Source: JBBQNY01 sp038255255 (lineage in GTDB: Bacteria > Pseudomonadota > Gammaproteobacteria > Xanthomonadales > Ahniellaceae). From it: 64,000 nt of DNA. The stretch is taken from contig JBBSLL010000001.1 of the NCBI GenBank assembly GCA_038255255.1, positions 124,001-188,000 of the forward strand, given 5' to 3'. Each line of letters opens with the position of its first letter. Position 1 is the first letter of the stretch. The position numbers and the translations under genes are program-made. Shown here one piece after another: positions 25,249 through 32,923 of this stretch. The notes under the pieces were generated by a model, which was not told where the DNA came from, searched no databases, and saw only the letters and a program-made list of their open reading frames with translations.

Positions 25249-26527
25249 GCTCCGCAGCCGCATCGTCGTCTCGTTCCTGCTGCTCGGAACCCTGCTGACG
25301 ACGCTGTTTGCATTCGCCGTGCTGCTGCTGCGCAACCGGCTCGAAGAACAGCTCATCAACAATACGCTGCAGCGCGAGGTCGCGAACTTCGTCGAGTTCA
25401 AGCGCGCCAATCCGGATGAGTCCGCGCGCTTTGCGTTCTCGCGGGAAATCATCGCCGATGTCTTCGGTCCGGCGAAGTTCGCGAACATTCCGTTCGCCCA
25501 TCAGAACCTCGACACCGGCGTGTACGACCGGGTGGATGAGAGCAGCGGCGGCACGCGGTATTACAAACTGGCCGTGCAGCGCGACAGGGACTTCCGGGGA
25601 TACCTGCAGTACGACTACACGCAGGAAGCGCTCAGCAACCGCCAGCTGGTCGTTGCGCTTGGGGTGACCGTAGGCGTGTTCGCATTGCTCAGCCTGCTGC
25701 TCGGTATCTGGTCGTCGCGTCGCGTCATCTCCCCCGTGACGGAACTGGTATCGCGCGTGCGCGGTTTCGCACGCACCGGTCGCCACGATGCGCTGGCCCC
25801 ACACTTCGCGGCGGATGAGGTGGGTGAGCTGGCCGCGGCCCTCGATGACTATTCGGGTCGCCTCACCTCGGTGGTCGAACGCGACCGGGAATTCAATGCG
25901 GACGTCAGCCACGAGTTGCGCACGCCCTTATCCGTCATACATGGCGCCACGGAGCTGCTGCTGACGCAAACGGATCTGACGCCAAAAACGCGCGAGCGCC
26001 TGCTGCGCATCGAGCGCGCCGTGCGTCAGTCGACCGAGCTTACGACCGCGCTGCTGCTCCTCTCGCGCGGCGAGAAGCAGGGCCCCAGCGACGGGGAGAC
26101 CAGCGACGTCGGCGCCATCGTCGAGCAGGTGATCGATGTATGCCGCAACCAGCTGGGCGCCAAGCCCATCGACATCCGCCTGCAGCGGCTGGCTGCGCCC
26201 GAAGTCGAGGCACCTGCTGCGGTGCTCGCGGTGGCCATGACCAACCTCATCGGCAACGCATTCAAGTACACCCGGGAGGGCGGCGTCGACATCACGGTGC
26301 ACGAGGATAGGGTCACGGTCATCGACAGCGGGCCCGGCATCAACGCGGAAGAAGCGCAGCGACTGTTCGAGCGTGGCTATCGCGCGCGCGGTGTCGATGC
26401 GCCGGGTTCGGGGATCGGGTTGGCGATCGTGCGCCGGCTCTGCGATCTGTACGGGTGGCAGGTCAGTCTCGCTCCGCGCTCCGACATGCGGGGGACCGTC
26501 GCGGAGCTGCGTTTCGTACGCGCATAG
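25232..26527 (+). CDS. Sensor histidine kinase, partner of the upstream regulator
   Basis: 431 residues. Transmembrane helices at about 11-33 and 138-160 flank an extracytoplasmic domain of about 100 residues; HAMP-like segment 165-215 (SRRVISPVTELVSRVRGFAR); H-box FNADVSHELRTPLSVIHG with H227; ATPase blocks MTNLIGNAFKYTREG, VIDSGPGIN and GSGIGLAIVRRLCDLY. It overlaps the response-regulator stop. A REP-like pair follows, then the convergent ilvE gene. Confidence 0.9.
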   Translation: MQYRRRLRSRIVVSFLLLGTLLTTLFAFAVLLLRNRLEEQLINNTLQREVANFVEFKRANPDESARFAFSREIIADVFGPAKFANIPFAHQNLDTGVYDRVDESSGGTRYYKLAVQRDRDFRGYLQYDYTQEALSNRQLVVALGVTVGVFALLSLLLGIWSSRRVISPVTELVSRVRGFARTGRHDALAPHFAADEVGELAAALDDYSGRLTSVVERDREFNADVSHELRTPLSVIHGATELLLTQTDLTPKTRERLLRIERAVRQSTELTTALLLLSRGEKQGPSDGETSDVGAIVEQVIDVCRNQLGAKPIDIRLQRLAAPEVEAPAAVLAVAMTNLIGNAFKYTREGGVDITVHEDRVTVIDSGPGINAEEAQRLFERGYRARGVDAPGSGIGLAIVRRLCDLYGWQVSLAPRSDMRGTVAELRFVRA

Positions 26528-26532
26528 CGCCC

Positions 26533-26605
26533 AAGCCAAGCAAGCTCGGCTCTACAGAAGGGGGCAAGGGCGCTGCGAACCTGTAGAGCGGAGCTTGCTC
26601 CGCTG
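26533..26605. repeat. Pair of REP-like palindromes
   Basis: Two related imperfect palindromes carrying CTCTACAG / CTGTAGAG ends face each other: one at about 26536-26558, the second at 26581-26605 with core GAGCGGAGCTTGCTCCGCT. They belong to the same family as the copies at 39816-39963. They fill the gap between convergent genes and may also act as a terminator. Confidence 0.6.
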
Positions 26606-26609
26606 CCGT

Positions 26610-27536
26610 TCATTCAACCGGGGTAAGCCAGCCGTCGCGCGCGGCAGTAGTGCCTTCGAATAGTCCGAAAAAGAGTTTCTGGATACGCAACGTGAGCGGC
26701 CCGGGCTTGCCCGCACCGACGGGTTTGCCGTCGACCGAACGGATCGGCGTGATCTCGGCCGCCGTGCCGCACATGAAGACTTCGTCGCACAGATACAGGT
26801 CCTCGCGCGGGATGTCGCGCTCCACCAATGCGATGCCCTCGTCGCGGGCCAGCCGCATCACCGTATCGCGCGTGATGCCGCGCAGCAGCGCGGCGCTGAC
26901 CGGCGTGGTGTGAAGTTCGCCGTCGAAAACCAGGAACAGGTTCTCGCCGGCGCCCTCCGACAGGAGACCCGTGGACGCCAGCGCGATGCCCTCGCCGAAT
27001 CCCAGCCGCCTGGCCTCGCGGGCAATGAGCTGGCCGGAGAGATAGTTGCCGCCTGCTTTCGCTCCCGCCGGAATCGTGTTGGGCGCGAATCGCTGCCAGC
27101 TCGACACGCACGCATCGATGCCGGCTTCGAGCACGCCGTCGCCGAGGTAGGGCCCCATGTGCCAGGCAGCGACTGCGACATCGGTGGGCGTATCGGCGGA
27201 CAGGCCGAAGCCGCCGAGACCGCGATAGGCCACTGGGCGGAGATACGCGCGAGCCAGTCCGTTGGCCAGGACCACCTCCCGGCACGCCTGCACGAGCACC
27301 TCCTTTGCATACGGCATCTCCATGTCGTAGATGCGGGCGGAAGCGAACAGGCGCTTGAGGTGATCATCGAGCCGGAAGATCATCTGGCCGCGTGGCGTCG
27401 GATACGAACGGATGCCCTCGAACACCGACGAGCCGTAATGCAGCGCGTGCGCCATCACGTGCACGGTTGCCTCGCGCCAGGGCTTGATCGCGCCGTTGTG
27501 CCAGATGTGTTCGGGATAGGTGATCGGCTGGCTCAT
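26610..27536 (-). CDS. ilvE: Branched-chain amino acid aminotransferase
   Basis: 308-residue class IV PLP aminotransferase. Landmarks: IWHNGAIKPWREATVHVMAH, HYGSSVFEGIRSYPT, FRLDDHLKRLFASARI, NTIPAGAKAGGNYLSGQLIA with the PLP lysine in this region, ASTGLLSEGAGENLFLV, LRGITRDTVMRLARDEGI and EVFMCGTAAEITPI. Catalyses the last step of Leu, Ile and Val synthesis (or first of degradation). Length standard. Single gene on the minus strand. Confidence 0.95.
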   Translation of the reverse strand: MSQPITYPEHIWHNGAIKPWREATVHVMAHALHYGSSVFEGIRSYPTPRGQMIFRLDDHLKRLFASARIYDMEMPYAKEVLVQACREVVLANGLARAYLRPVAYRGLGGFGLSADTPTDVAVAAWHMGPYLGDGVLEAGIDACVSSWQRFAPNTIPAGAKAGGNYLSGQLIAREARRLGFGEGIALASTGLLSEGAGENLFLVFDGELHTTPVSAALLRGITRDTVMRLARDEGIALVERDIPREDLYLCDEVFMCGTAAEITPIRSVDGKPVGAGKPGPLTLRIQKLFFGLFEGTTAARDGWLTPVE

Positions 27537-27619
27537 CGCGGGCTCCGTGCGGTCGCGCTTACTTTACCGGCTGGGCGACGCGCCATTCGGGCCGCGTGAT
27601 GGATGGGCGCGGACGAAGG

Positions 27620-28240
27620 TCAGAACGCGAGCCAGAGGCACTCGCTGTGGCGGCGGATGGCGAGCCGCGTCTCTTCGCCTTGGGTGTATTCGCCGCCGAT
27701 GGCGGCATGGCGCACGGCGATTGCATTGGGTGCCGGGCGGGGAGGCGGATCGTCCACATAGGGATCCCAGCCTGGCGGTGCGGTTGCGAAGTCCACGAGG
27801 TCGTTGGTTTCGGGCAGCAGGCGAAGCTCGATCAGTTCCCGGTCCACGAGCCGGCGCAGCCGTGTAGTAATGGCCTTGCCCCCGCCAGCCGAGACGCCGG
27901 TCCAGAGGAACAAACCACTCAGGTAATTGACGTCGCGGCGTGCGAGCCCCGTCTCCAGGCCCGCGAGCAACGCTTCGGGACTGGCCGCGGGGCACCCGGC
28001 GACGAGTCCGCGCGGGCCGCTGTAACGCACGGATTCGCGCGGGCCGGCAGTGGCTGCGCCGGGAGCCGCGTCGGTGGCACGTATGCCGCGCATGTCGCGC
28101 GAGGGCATCGAGAGCGCGCTGCACGGCTGGTCGGTGAATACATCGGTGCCACCCGGTCCGACGCAGCGATGGATCGCCGCCGACGCCGGGGCCGCGTAGA
28201 GTCCCGCGAACGCGAGCAGAGTCAGAGCGAACCGCAACAT
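27620..28240 (-). CDS. Secreted hypothetical protein with DUF4124-like N-terminus
   Basis: 206 residues. Signal peptide MLRFALTLLAFAGLYAAPAS, then IHRCVGPGGTDVFTDQPC, resembling the DUF4124 motif (Y-C-D/G-G-x-F-x-D-x-PC). The remainder (SPEALLAGLETGLARRDVNY, GLFLWTGVSAGGGKAITTRL) is a domain I do not recognise. Probably periplasmic. ATG at 28240 opens the signal peptide; the frame runs 39 bases further upstream without a convincing start. Divergent from the carbonic anhydrase gene. Confidence 0.65.
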   Translation of the reverse strand: MLRFALTLLAFAGLYAAPASAAIHRCVGPGGTDVFTDQPCSALSMPSRDMRGIRATDAAPGAATAGPRESVRYSGPRGLVAGCPAASPEALLAGLETGLARRDVNYLSGLFLWTGVSAGGGKAITTRLRRLVDRELIELRLLPETNDLVDFATAPPGWDPYVDDPPPRPAPNAIAVRHAAIGGEYTQGEETRLAIRRHSECLWLAF

Positions 28241-28415
28241 GGCTGCATCATCGCTTCGGCGCCGTGAACCGCCGCTCAAGGCGCCGCGGCCGAGTTCAAC
28301 TCCACGCGAGATGCCCCTCCCCCGTTTGGCTAGCAGCGCCCCTGGCGCGGCTGGTTCAACATTCAGGTCGTATGCTTCCAGCTTCCGGTCCTCGCCCCGA
28401 AGGAGTCAACTCAAG

Positions 28416-29036
28416 ATGATTTCCGCGCACGCGGCGCTCGAAAGACTGCGCGAGGGCAATGGCCGCTTCGTCTCCGAGATCTGGGGACGCGAAGCGCTGA
28501 GGGACAGCGCGCGGCGCATGGAGGTTGCCGCAGCCCAGGCACCTTTCGCGGCGATCCTTGGATGCTCCGACTCGCGCGTGCCCGTCGAGATCGTGTTCGA
28601 TCAGGGCCTCGGCGACCTCTTCGTGATCCGGGTCGCGGGCAACATCGTGGCGCCCTCGCAGATCGGCAGCGTCGAGTTCGCGGCGGAACGAACCGGCACC
28701 CGGCTGGTGGTGGTGCTCGGGCACACGCAGTGCGGCGCCATCCAGGCCACGATCGAAACGCTCCAGCAGCCTTCGGAGCGACAGTCGCGCAATCTCAACT
28801 CGATCGTGGACCGTATTCGGCCGTCGGTCGAAGGCCTGCTCGGCACTGAACTTCGGCACGATCCCGACGCTCTGGTCCGGCACGCGGTCCGCGCCAACAT
28901 CCGCGCGTCCGCCGATCACCTGAGGCACGGTTCGCGCGTGATCGAGCACCTCATCGAAAATGAAGGCCTGCTGGTCGTCGGCGCGGAATACTCGCTCGAA
29001 ACGGGTCTCGTCGAGTTCTTCGACGGCGTGCCCTGA
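28416..29036 (+). CDS. Beta-class carbonic anhydrase
   Basis: 206 residues. Zinc ligands and catalytic residues are all visible: ILGCSDSRVPVEIVFDQGLG gives C50, D52 and R54, and LGHTQCGA gives H103 and C106. VIRVAGNIV and GLLVVGAEYSLETGLVEFF are conserved beta-CA strands. Hydrates CO2 to bicarbonate in the cytoplasm (no signal peptide). Start at 28416 supported by AAGGAG about 9 bases upstream. Convergent with the esterase gene downstream. Confidence 0.94.
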   Translation: MISAHAALERLREGNGRFVSEIWGREALRDSARRMEVAAAQAPFAAILGCSDSRVPVEIVFDQGLGDLFVIRVAGNIVAPSQIGSVEFAAERTGTRLVVVLGHTQCGAIQATIETLQQPSERQSRNLNSIVDRIRPSVEGLLGTELRHDPDALVRHAVRANIRASADHLRHGSRVIEHLIENEGLLVVGAEYSLETGLVEFFDGVP

Positions 29037-29057
29037 GCGGCGAGCCCGGATGAGGTG

Positions 29058-30146
29058 TCAGGCGGCGGCGCGGTTACCGACCTCGCGCGAGTGTTCGAGG
29101 AAGAATCGCAGCATCTCGCGGCTCGCATCGGGGCCCTGGGGATCGGTGTAGGAACCCTTCGGGCTTCCGCCCGACCAGGCATGGCCTGCGCCTTCGATGA
29201 TCCAGTGTTCCGCTTCGGCGTGCTTGTCGCTGGCCTTGAAGACGCGACGCGAATAACGGCGTCCCGACGCATTGGCGGAATGGTCGCGCGAACTCGATCC
29301 CTGACGGTCTCCCACCACATGCTCGCCATTGCTCGAATGCACCGTGTCGTCGCTGTCGCCGTGGAAGACGATGATCGGCGCACCGCGCGCCGCGACGGAC
29401 GCCGCGGTGACGCGGGTCGCAGCGCCAGCCGCGCCGCTCTTCATGGCTGCGAATGCGGAGCCCATGTCGCTCGCGGAGCCGGGCGCCAGTCCCGAGTGCA
29501 CGCCCACCGCGGCGTAAAGGTCAGGGTATTCGCGACCCATGATGGCAGCCATGGCTCCGCCTGCCGAAAGCCCGGCGATGTATACGCGGCTGGAATCCAC
29601 TGGCTGCGTCGCCGTAATGTGGTCGGTCAAGCCCGCAATCAGGGCCGGTTCGCCCGAGCCGCGATGCTGGTCCGACGACTGGAACCAGTTCCAGCACTTG
29701 TAGGCGTTCGAGCGCGGCGCCTGCGCGGGATAGAGCACGATGATGCCGAGTTCCTGCGCGAGTTCATTCATGCGCGTACCGGCCGCAAAGTCGTCCGGAT
29801 CCTGCTTGCAGCCGTGCAGCATCACTACCAGCGGGAGCTGTTTGCCGGCAAATCCGCGGGGCGCGAACAGCTTGTAGTGGCGCGTGCCGGCCGTCGTCGC
29901 ATAGGTGCCCGAGGTGAAGCCGGTGACTGCGCGATCGGATCCGTCAGTGCTGGCGCGTGCGTAGCTACCCATCGAGTCGTCCACCACGCGGAAATCCGCG
30001 TCGATGGTCGGCCGATCATCGCTTTGCGCGCGGGCAGGCGATTTCCCGCCGAGTGCCCGCTGGATCGCAGCCGTGGCGTCGACGAGCTTTCCGGCACGCG
30101 TGAGCGCGGTGGCGCGGCCGAGCAGTTTGGAAACCAGGGGTTTGAT
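29058..30146 (-). CDS. PHB-depolymerase-family esterase, probably initiated at a non-canonical ATC codon
   Basis: Alpha/beta hydrolase of the extracellular PHB depolymerase/feruloyl esterase group: LPLVVMLHGCKQDPDDFAAG, nucleophile motif YIAGLSAGGAMAAI, and GAGHAWSGG near the C-terminal His. The first canonical start in frame is GTG at 29987 (309 residues), but the reading frame continues upstream with TRAGKLVDATAAIQRAL, the N-terminal helix usual for this family. That extension contains no ATG, GTG or TTG. An ATC at 30146, seven bases after GGAG and just behind the regulator's stop, is the best candidate start (362 residues); a single-base error or mutation from ATG is the alternative. If neither holds, the gene is 29058-29987. 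It follows a CopG-like regulator in one operon. Confidence 0.8.
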   Translation of the reverse strand: MKPLVSKLLGRATALTRAGKLVDATAAIQRALGGKSPARAQSDDRPTIDADFRVVDDSMGSYARASTDGSDRAVTGFTSGTYATTAGTRHYKLFAPRGFAGKQLPLVVMLHGCKQDPDDFAAGTRMNELAQELGIIVLYPAQAPRSNAYKCWNWFQSSDQHRGSGEPALIAGLTDHITATQPVDSSRVYIAGLSAGGAMAAIMGREYPDLYAAVGVHSGLAPGSASDMGSAFAAMKSGAAGAATRVTAASVAARGAPIIVFHGDSDDTVHSSNGEHVVGDRQGSSSRDHSANASGRRYSRRVFKASDKHAEAEHWIIEGAGHAWSGGSPKGSYTDPQGPDASREMLRFFLEHSREVGNRAAA

Positions 30147-30176
30147 GTGCGTTCTCCAGGGTTGCGTGCCGCAGAT

Positions 30177-30599
30177 TCAGCGAATGCGGTCGGCCAGTGC
30201 GGCCTTGACGTTGGCGGGAGCGCTGAGCGCTCCCAGTATCTCCAGCGAATTGAAGGTCGCGCGCGCAAGCTCCGGAGTCACGTCCGCGGCGATGCTCGCG
30301 AGACCCAGAACTTTCACATCGAGACGCTCACCAGCCGTGCGCACGGCTTCAAGATCCGCGCGGGTGAAGTGTTGCAGGCCCATCCTTAATGTTTTCCGCG
30401 CCACCGACTGGCGCAACACATCGCCGTGATGCAGAAGCTGTTGGCGGATCGCGTTGCGGATGAAATCGCTGCGATTGGAAAAAAATCCTTCCTGCACGAG
30501 CAGGTCGATCTGCCCCAGGTCGACGAAACCGAGGTTGATCGTGATCTTCTCGCTTTCGGGAACACCCGTGCTCGATCGGGAGAGTGCTTTTCCAGCCAT
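30177..30599 (-). CDS. CopG-like ribbon-helix-helix regulator
   Basis: 140 residues. KITINLGFVDLGQIDLLVQE followed by GFFSNRSDFIRNAIRQQLLH is a ribbon-helix-helix DNA-binding domain of CopG type, with the strand at about 18-24 and the second helix starting at SNRSDFIR. The C-terminal part (DLEAVRTAGERLDVKVLGLA, ATFNSLEILGAL) is a domain that typically accompanies it next to PHB-depolymerase-family esterases. ATG at 30599. A promoter with a 12-base palindrome in its spacer lies directly upstream, consistent with autorepression and a leaderless transcript. Confidence 0.8.
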   Translation of the reverse strand: MAGKALSRSSTGVPESEKITINLGFVDLGQIDLLVQEGFFSNRSDFIRNAIRQQLLHHGDVLRQSVARKTLRMGLQHFTRADLEAVRTAGERLDVKVLGLASIAADVTPELARATFNSLEILGALSAPANVKAALADRIR

Positions 30600-30604
30600 A
30601 CGAC

Positions 30605-30633
30605 ATCCTAATGGCATCCATATGGATGGTCAA
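30605..30633 (-). promoter_or_regulatory. Sigma70-type promoter of the CopG-esterase operon
   Basis: On the minus strand TTGACC (30633-30628), a 17-base spacer and TAGGAT (30610-30605), then five bases to the ATG at 30599. With transcription starting six to eight bases after the -10, the mRNA would begin at or next to the start codon, i.e. leaderless. Confidence 0.6.
30616..30627. promoter_or_regulatory. Palindromic operator candidate ATCCATATGGAT
   Basis: Perfect 12-base palindrome exactly inside the spacer of the promoter above. Binding of a ribbon-helix-helix dimer pair there would block RNA polymerase, fitting autorepression by the adjacent CopG-like protein. Confidence 0.5.
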
Positions 30634-30677
30634 CAGCACCTTGACCCTACGTGGGCACCCCTGCCGCAGTGGTTCAG

Positions 30678-32486
30678 TTATTGGCGACGGCGGTCGAAAC
30701 TGCCCGCAACGGGAATCGACAGATCCGCGGGCGGCACGCTCGAAGGGTCCAAGAGTTCGACGCGATTGCGGCCCTTGTCCTTGGCGGCGTACAGCGCCTT
30801 GTCGGCGTGGATGATGAGTTGCTTGAGGTTGTAGCCGGACCAGCGCGACGAAGTGACGCCGAAGCTGGCGGAGATCGGAAATCCGACGCCCGTGCGCTCG
30901 TTGGAGAGGTCGGCGATGGCGAGGCGGAATCGCTCCGCCAGATCAACCGCCTGCTCGGGAGTGAGGTCCGGCAGCACGATGCCGAACTCCTCGCCACCCA
31001 GGCGCCCGATGATGTCGATGGAGCGCAGGTGCGCCTGGCAAGCCTGCACCGTGCGCCTGAGCACGGTGTCGCCCGCGCCGTGGCCGTGCGTGTCATTGAC
31101 GAGCTTGAAGTGATCGAGGTCGATCAGTACCACGCAGGCCTCGCGCCCGCCTTTCCTGCAGTAGGTGAGGATCGCCTCTGCCGCATCGGCGAAGTGCGCG
31201 CGGTTGAAGATGCCAGTCAACCCGTCGCGCCTCGCCAGCTTCATGAAATGGATCTGCGAGCGCTTCGTGTTGTAGAGCCACATCGCGATGAACGCGAGGA
31301 CCGACAACAACAGGAGGATGTAGAGACCGCGGGTCTGCACCACTGAACCCGCGACTTTCTGTTCCAGCTGCAACACCTCGTTCTGCTTGCTCAAGGCCTC
31401 GATCTGCTGCTTGCGCTCCGCCACCTGCTGCTGCACGGAGTGAAAGGCAATCGCACGCGCCCCCGATTCAGTCAGATAGCCCTTGTCTGCCTGCTTGTAT
31501 CGCTCGTGCCACCGCAGCGCCGATGGGTAGTCGCCACGCGCCCGGGCACCCTGGTACAGAATCCGGTAGGCGTCCACGAGCGGCTTGGTGAATTCACTGG
31601 TATTCGTTGCGGCAACGGCGCGCTGGGCATGCCGTTCTGCGAGAACCGGGTTCCCTCGTTGCCAATACACCTCTGCCAGCACCGAGTCGAACTCGGAAAT
31701 CAGCCGAACGTATCCCGTTTGCTTCACTTCGGCCGCGTGGGCAAGCAGGAGATCGAGCGCCGCCTGCACGTCGCCGCTGGCGAGCTGCAGGTTGGCGACA
31801 TACAGGCGGACCAGATTGGCGTAGATAGGCTCTCCCACCCGCACGCATTCGGCGATGGCGTCATCGAAAACCGGACCGGACGATTTCAGGCGACCCAGCC
31901 GGTAGAGCGACTCGACGCGCAGCTGGCCTCCCCGGCATTGCGCGCTGGGAGTCGGCTTCTCCTTGAGCAGCCGTTCGGCGTAAGCCTGGCCGAGCTCGAA
32001 CTGGCCCGCCTGGTTGTAGTGCATCGCCGCGACGACGAGCGCCTGCTCGCGGGCATCGGGATCGCGAATGGACGGCATGGCCGCGAGGACATCGCTGAGC
32101 CGCGAGTAGCCTTCCGGATGCCGCCCGGCGATGGCGAGGGCGTTGACGACAGTGACACCCGCCCGGAAGCGCAGCGTCGGATCCGTGCCGTTCGAGAGGA
32201 CTTCCGTCAACTCCTCAATGGAGCGCTCGTACTCGCCCAGGTAGGCGGCCTGCCATCCTCTGAGGTAACGCAGATGCGATTCCTGCACCGGAGACAGGTT
32301 CGTCCGCTCGCCGATTTCCTCGAGCAGCAAGGCGAACGAGGCATTGTCCTTTCGTTTCAGGTCCTCGGCGCGCGCGAGCAGCCCGGCGGCATCCTCACCA
32401 CCGCTCATCGACCATCCGAGTGCACACAATCCGAGGCAAGCCCACCCAGCCAGAACGGCCGGATGGAACTTGCGTGGTGCGGTCAT
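30678..32486 (-). CDS. TPR-transmembrane diguanylate cyclase 1 (borosin locus)
   Basis: 602 residues. Signal peptide/anchor at 10-28, an exported helical-repeat (TPR-like) region of about 330 residues, a short coiled coil (QQVAERKQQIEALSKQNEVL), one transmembrane helix (LYILLLLSVLAFIAMWLY) and a cytoplasmic GGDEF domain. The active site GGEEF is at 497-501 and the RxxD inhibitory site (RSID) lies five residues before it, so an active, feedback-inhibited c-di-GMP synthase is expected. It starts 12 bases after borosin precursor 1. Its paralogue at 34464-36305 has the same architecture, nearly identical GGDEF sequence and the same C-terminal FDRRR. The periplasmic TPR part is the likely sensor. 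Confidence 0.88.
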   Translation of the reverse strand: MTAPRKFHPAVLAGWACLGLCALGWSMSGGEDAAGLLARAEDLKRKDNASFALLLEEIGERTNLSPVQESHLRYLRGWQAAYLGEYERSIEELTEVLSNGTDPTLRFRAGVTVVNALAIAGRHPEGYSRLSDVLAAMPSIRDPDAREQALVVAAMHYNQAGQFELGQAYAERLLKEKPTPSAQCRGGQLRVESLYRLGRLKSSGPVFDDAIAECVRVGEPIYANLVRLYVANLQLASGDVQAALDLLLAHAAEVKQTGYVRLISEFDSVLAEVYWQRGNPVLAERHAQRAVAATNTSEFTKPLVDAYRILYQGARARGDYPSALRWHERYKQADKGYLTESGARAIAFHSVQQQVAERKQQIEALSKQNEVLQLEQKVAGSVVQTRGLYILLLLSVLAFIAMWLYNTKRSQIHFMKLARRDGLTGIFNRAHFADAAEAILTYCRKGGREACVVLIDLDHFKLVNDTHGHGAGDTVLRRTVQACQAHLRSIDIIGRLGGEEFGIVLPDLTPEQAVDLAERFRLAIADLSNERTGVGFPISASFGVTSSRWSGYNLKQLIIHADKALYAAKDKGRNRVELLDPSSVPPADLSIPVAGSFDRRRQ

Positions 32487-32498
32487 CCCGGTCGCGCG

Positions 32499-32795
32499 TC
32501 AGGCAACGCGGCGTACCGACGGACTCCGGGACGTGCCCTCATCTTCGTCGTCGTCGCGTTGCGGGGATTCTTCGTCCTTGTCCTCGTCGTCGCGGGCCGG
32601 TGCGATTGAACAGAAGACCTTCGTCGGAGCCCCGACGAGGGAAACCAGCAAGTCCCGGTCGGCTTCACCCAGCGCAGCGCAGACGCGGGCGTCGACACCT
32701 GCCGTCAGCGCCCTGATCGAAACTTCCCCGGGGGTCGAACCGCGGGAATCGGAATCGCTACCCAATTGCTCCAGAAACGAAAAGACGCTGGTCAT
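32499..32795 (-). CDS. Putative borosin precursor 1
   Basis: 98-residue small protein. An N-terminal helical segment (FSFLEQLGSD) and a second helix ending LLVSLVGAPT resemble the borosin-binding domain of split-borosin precursors such as Shewanella SonA; the stretch KVFCSIAPAR would be the core, followed by a strongly acidic tail and the end SVRRVA. Paralogue at 36333-36629 shares V-x-x-x-L-x-x-LG-x-D, L-x-GAPT-x-V-x-C-x-x-x-P and the RR-VA end. Start has AAGGGG five bases upstream, an excellent RBS. It lies between the methyltransferase gene and the diguanylate cyclase gene. Alternative view: a small regulatory partner of the cyclase; the methyltransferase beside it makes the RiPP reading better. 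Confidence 0.72.
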   Translation of the reverse strand: MTSVFSFLEQLGSDSDSRGSTPGEVSIRALTAGVDARVCAALGEADRDLLVSLVGAPTKVFCSIAPARDDEDKDEESPQRDDDEDEGTSRSPSVRRVA

Positions 32796-32824
32796 GAGAA
32801 CCCCTTGATCATGGTTGCGAAGTC

Positions 32825-32841
32825 CGGGACGGGCCGTCCCG
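32825..32841 (-). promoter_or_regulatory. Palindrome/hairpin before precursor 1
   Basis: CGGGACGGGCCGTCCCG lies in the 128-base gap between the methyltransferase stop and the precursor start. It can form a GC-rich hairpin in the polycistronic RNA. Such a structure could separate expression of the precursor from the enzyme, or serve as an operator. No T-run follows, so it is not a classical terminator. Confidence 0.4.
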
Positions 32842-32923
32842 AAGCCGGGAATCTACACTGTCCGGGCGTCGCTGGTCCTACGCCGCAGCAGCTTGCGCCA
32901 GCCACTGGCCGGACGATCAACAG

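Noticed and set aside
32499..32795. Nif11-type leader precursor
   Set aside because: The N-terminal helix is superficially similar, but no Gly-Gly cleavage site and no lanthionine or cyclodehydratase enzyme is present; the borosin-type methyltransferase explains it better.
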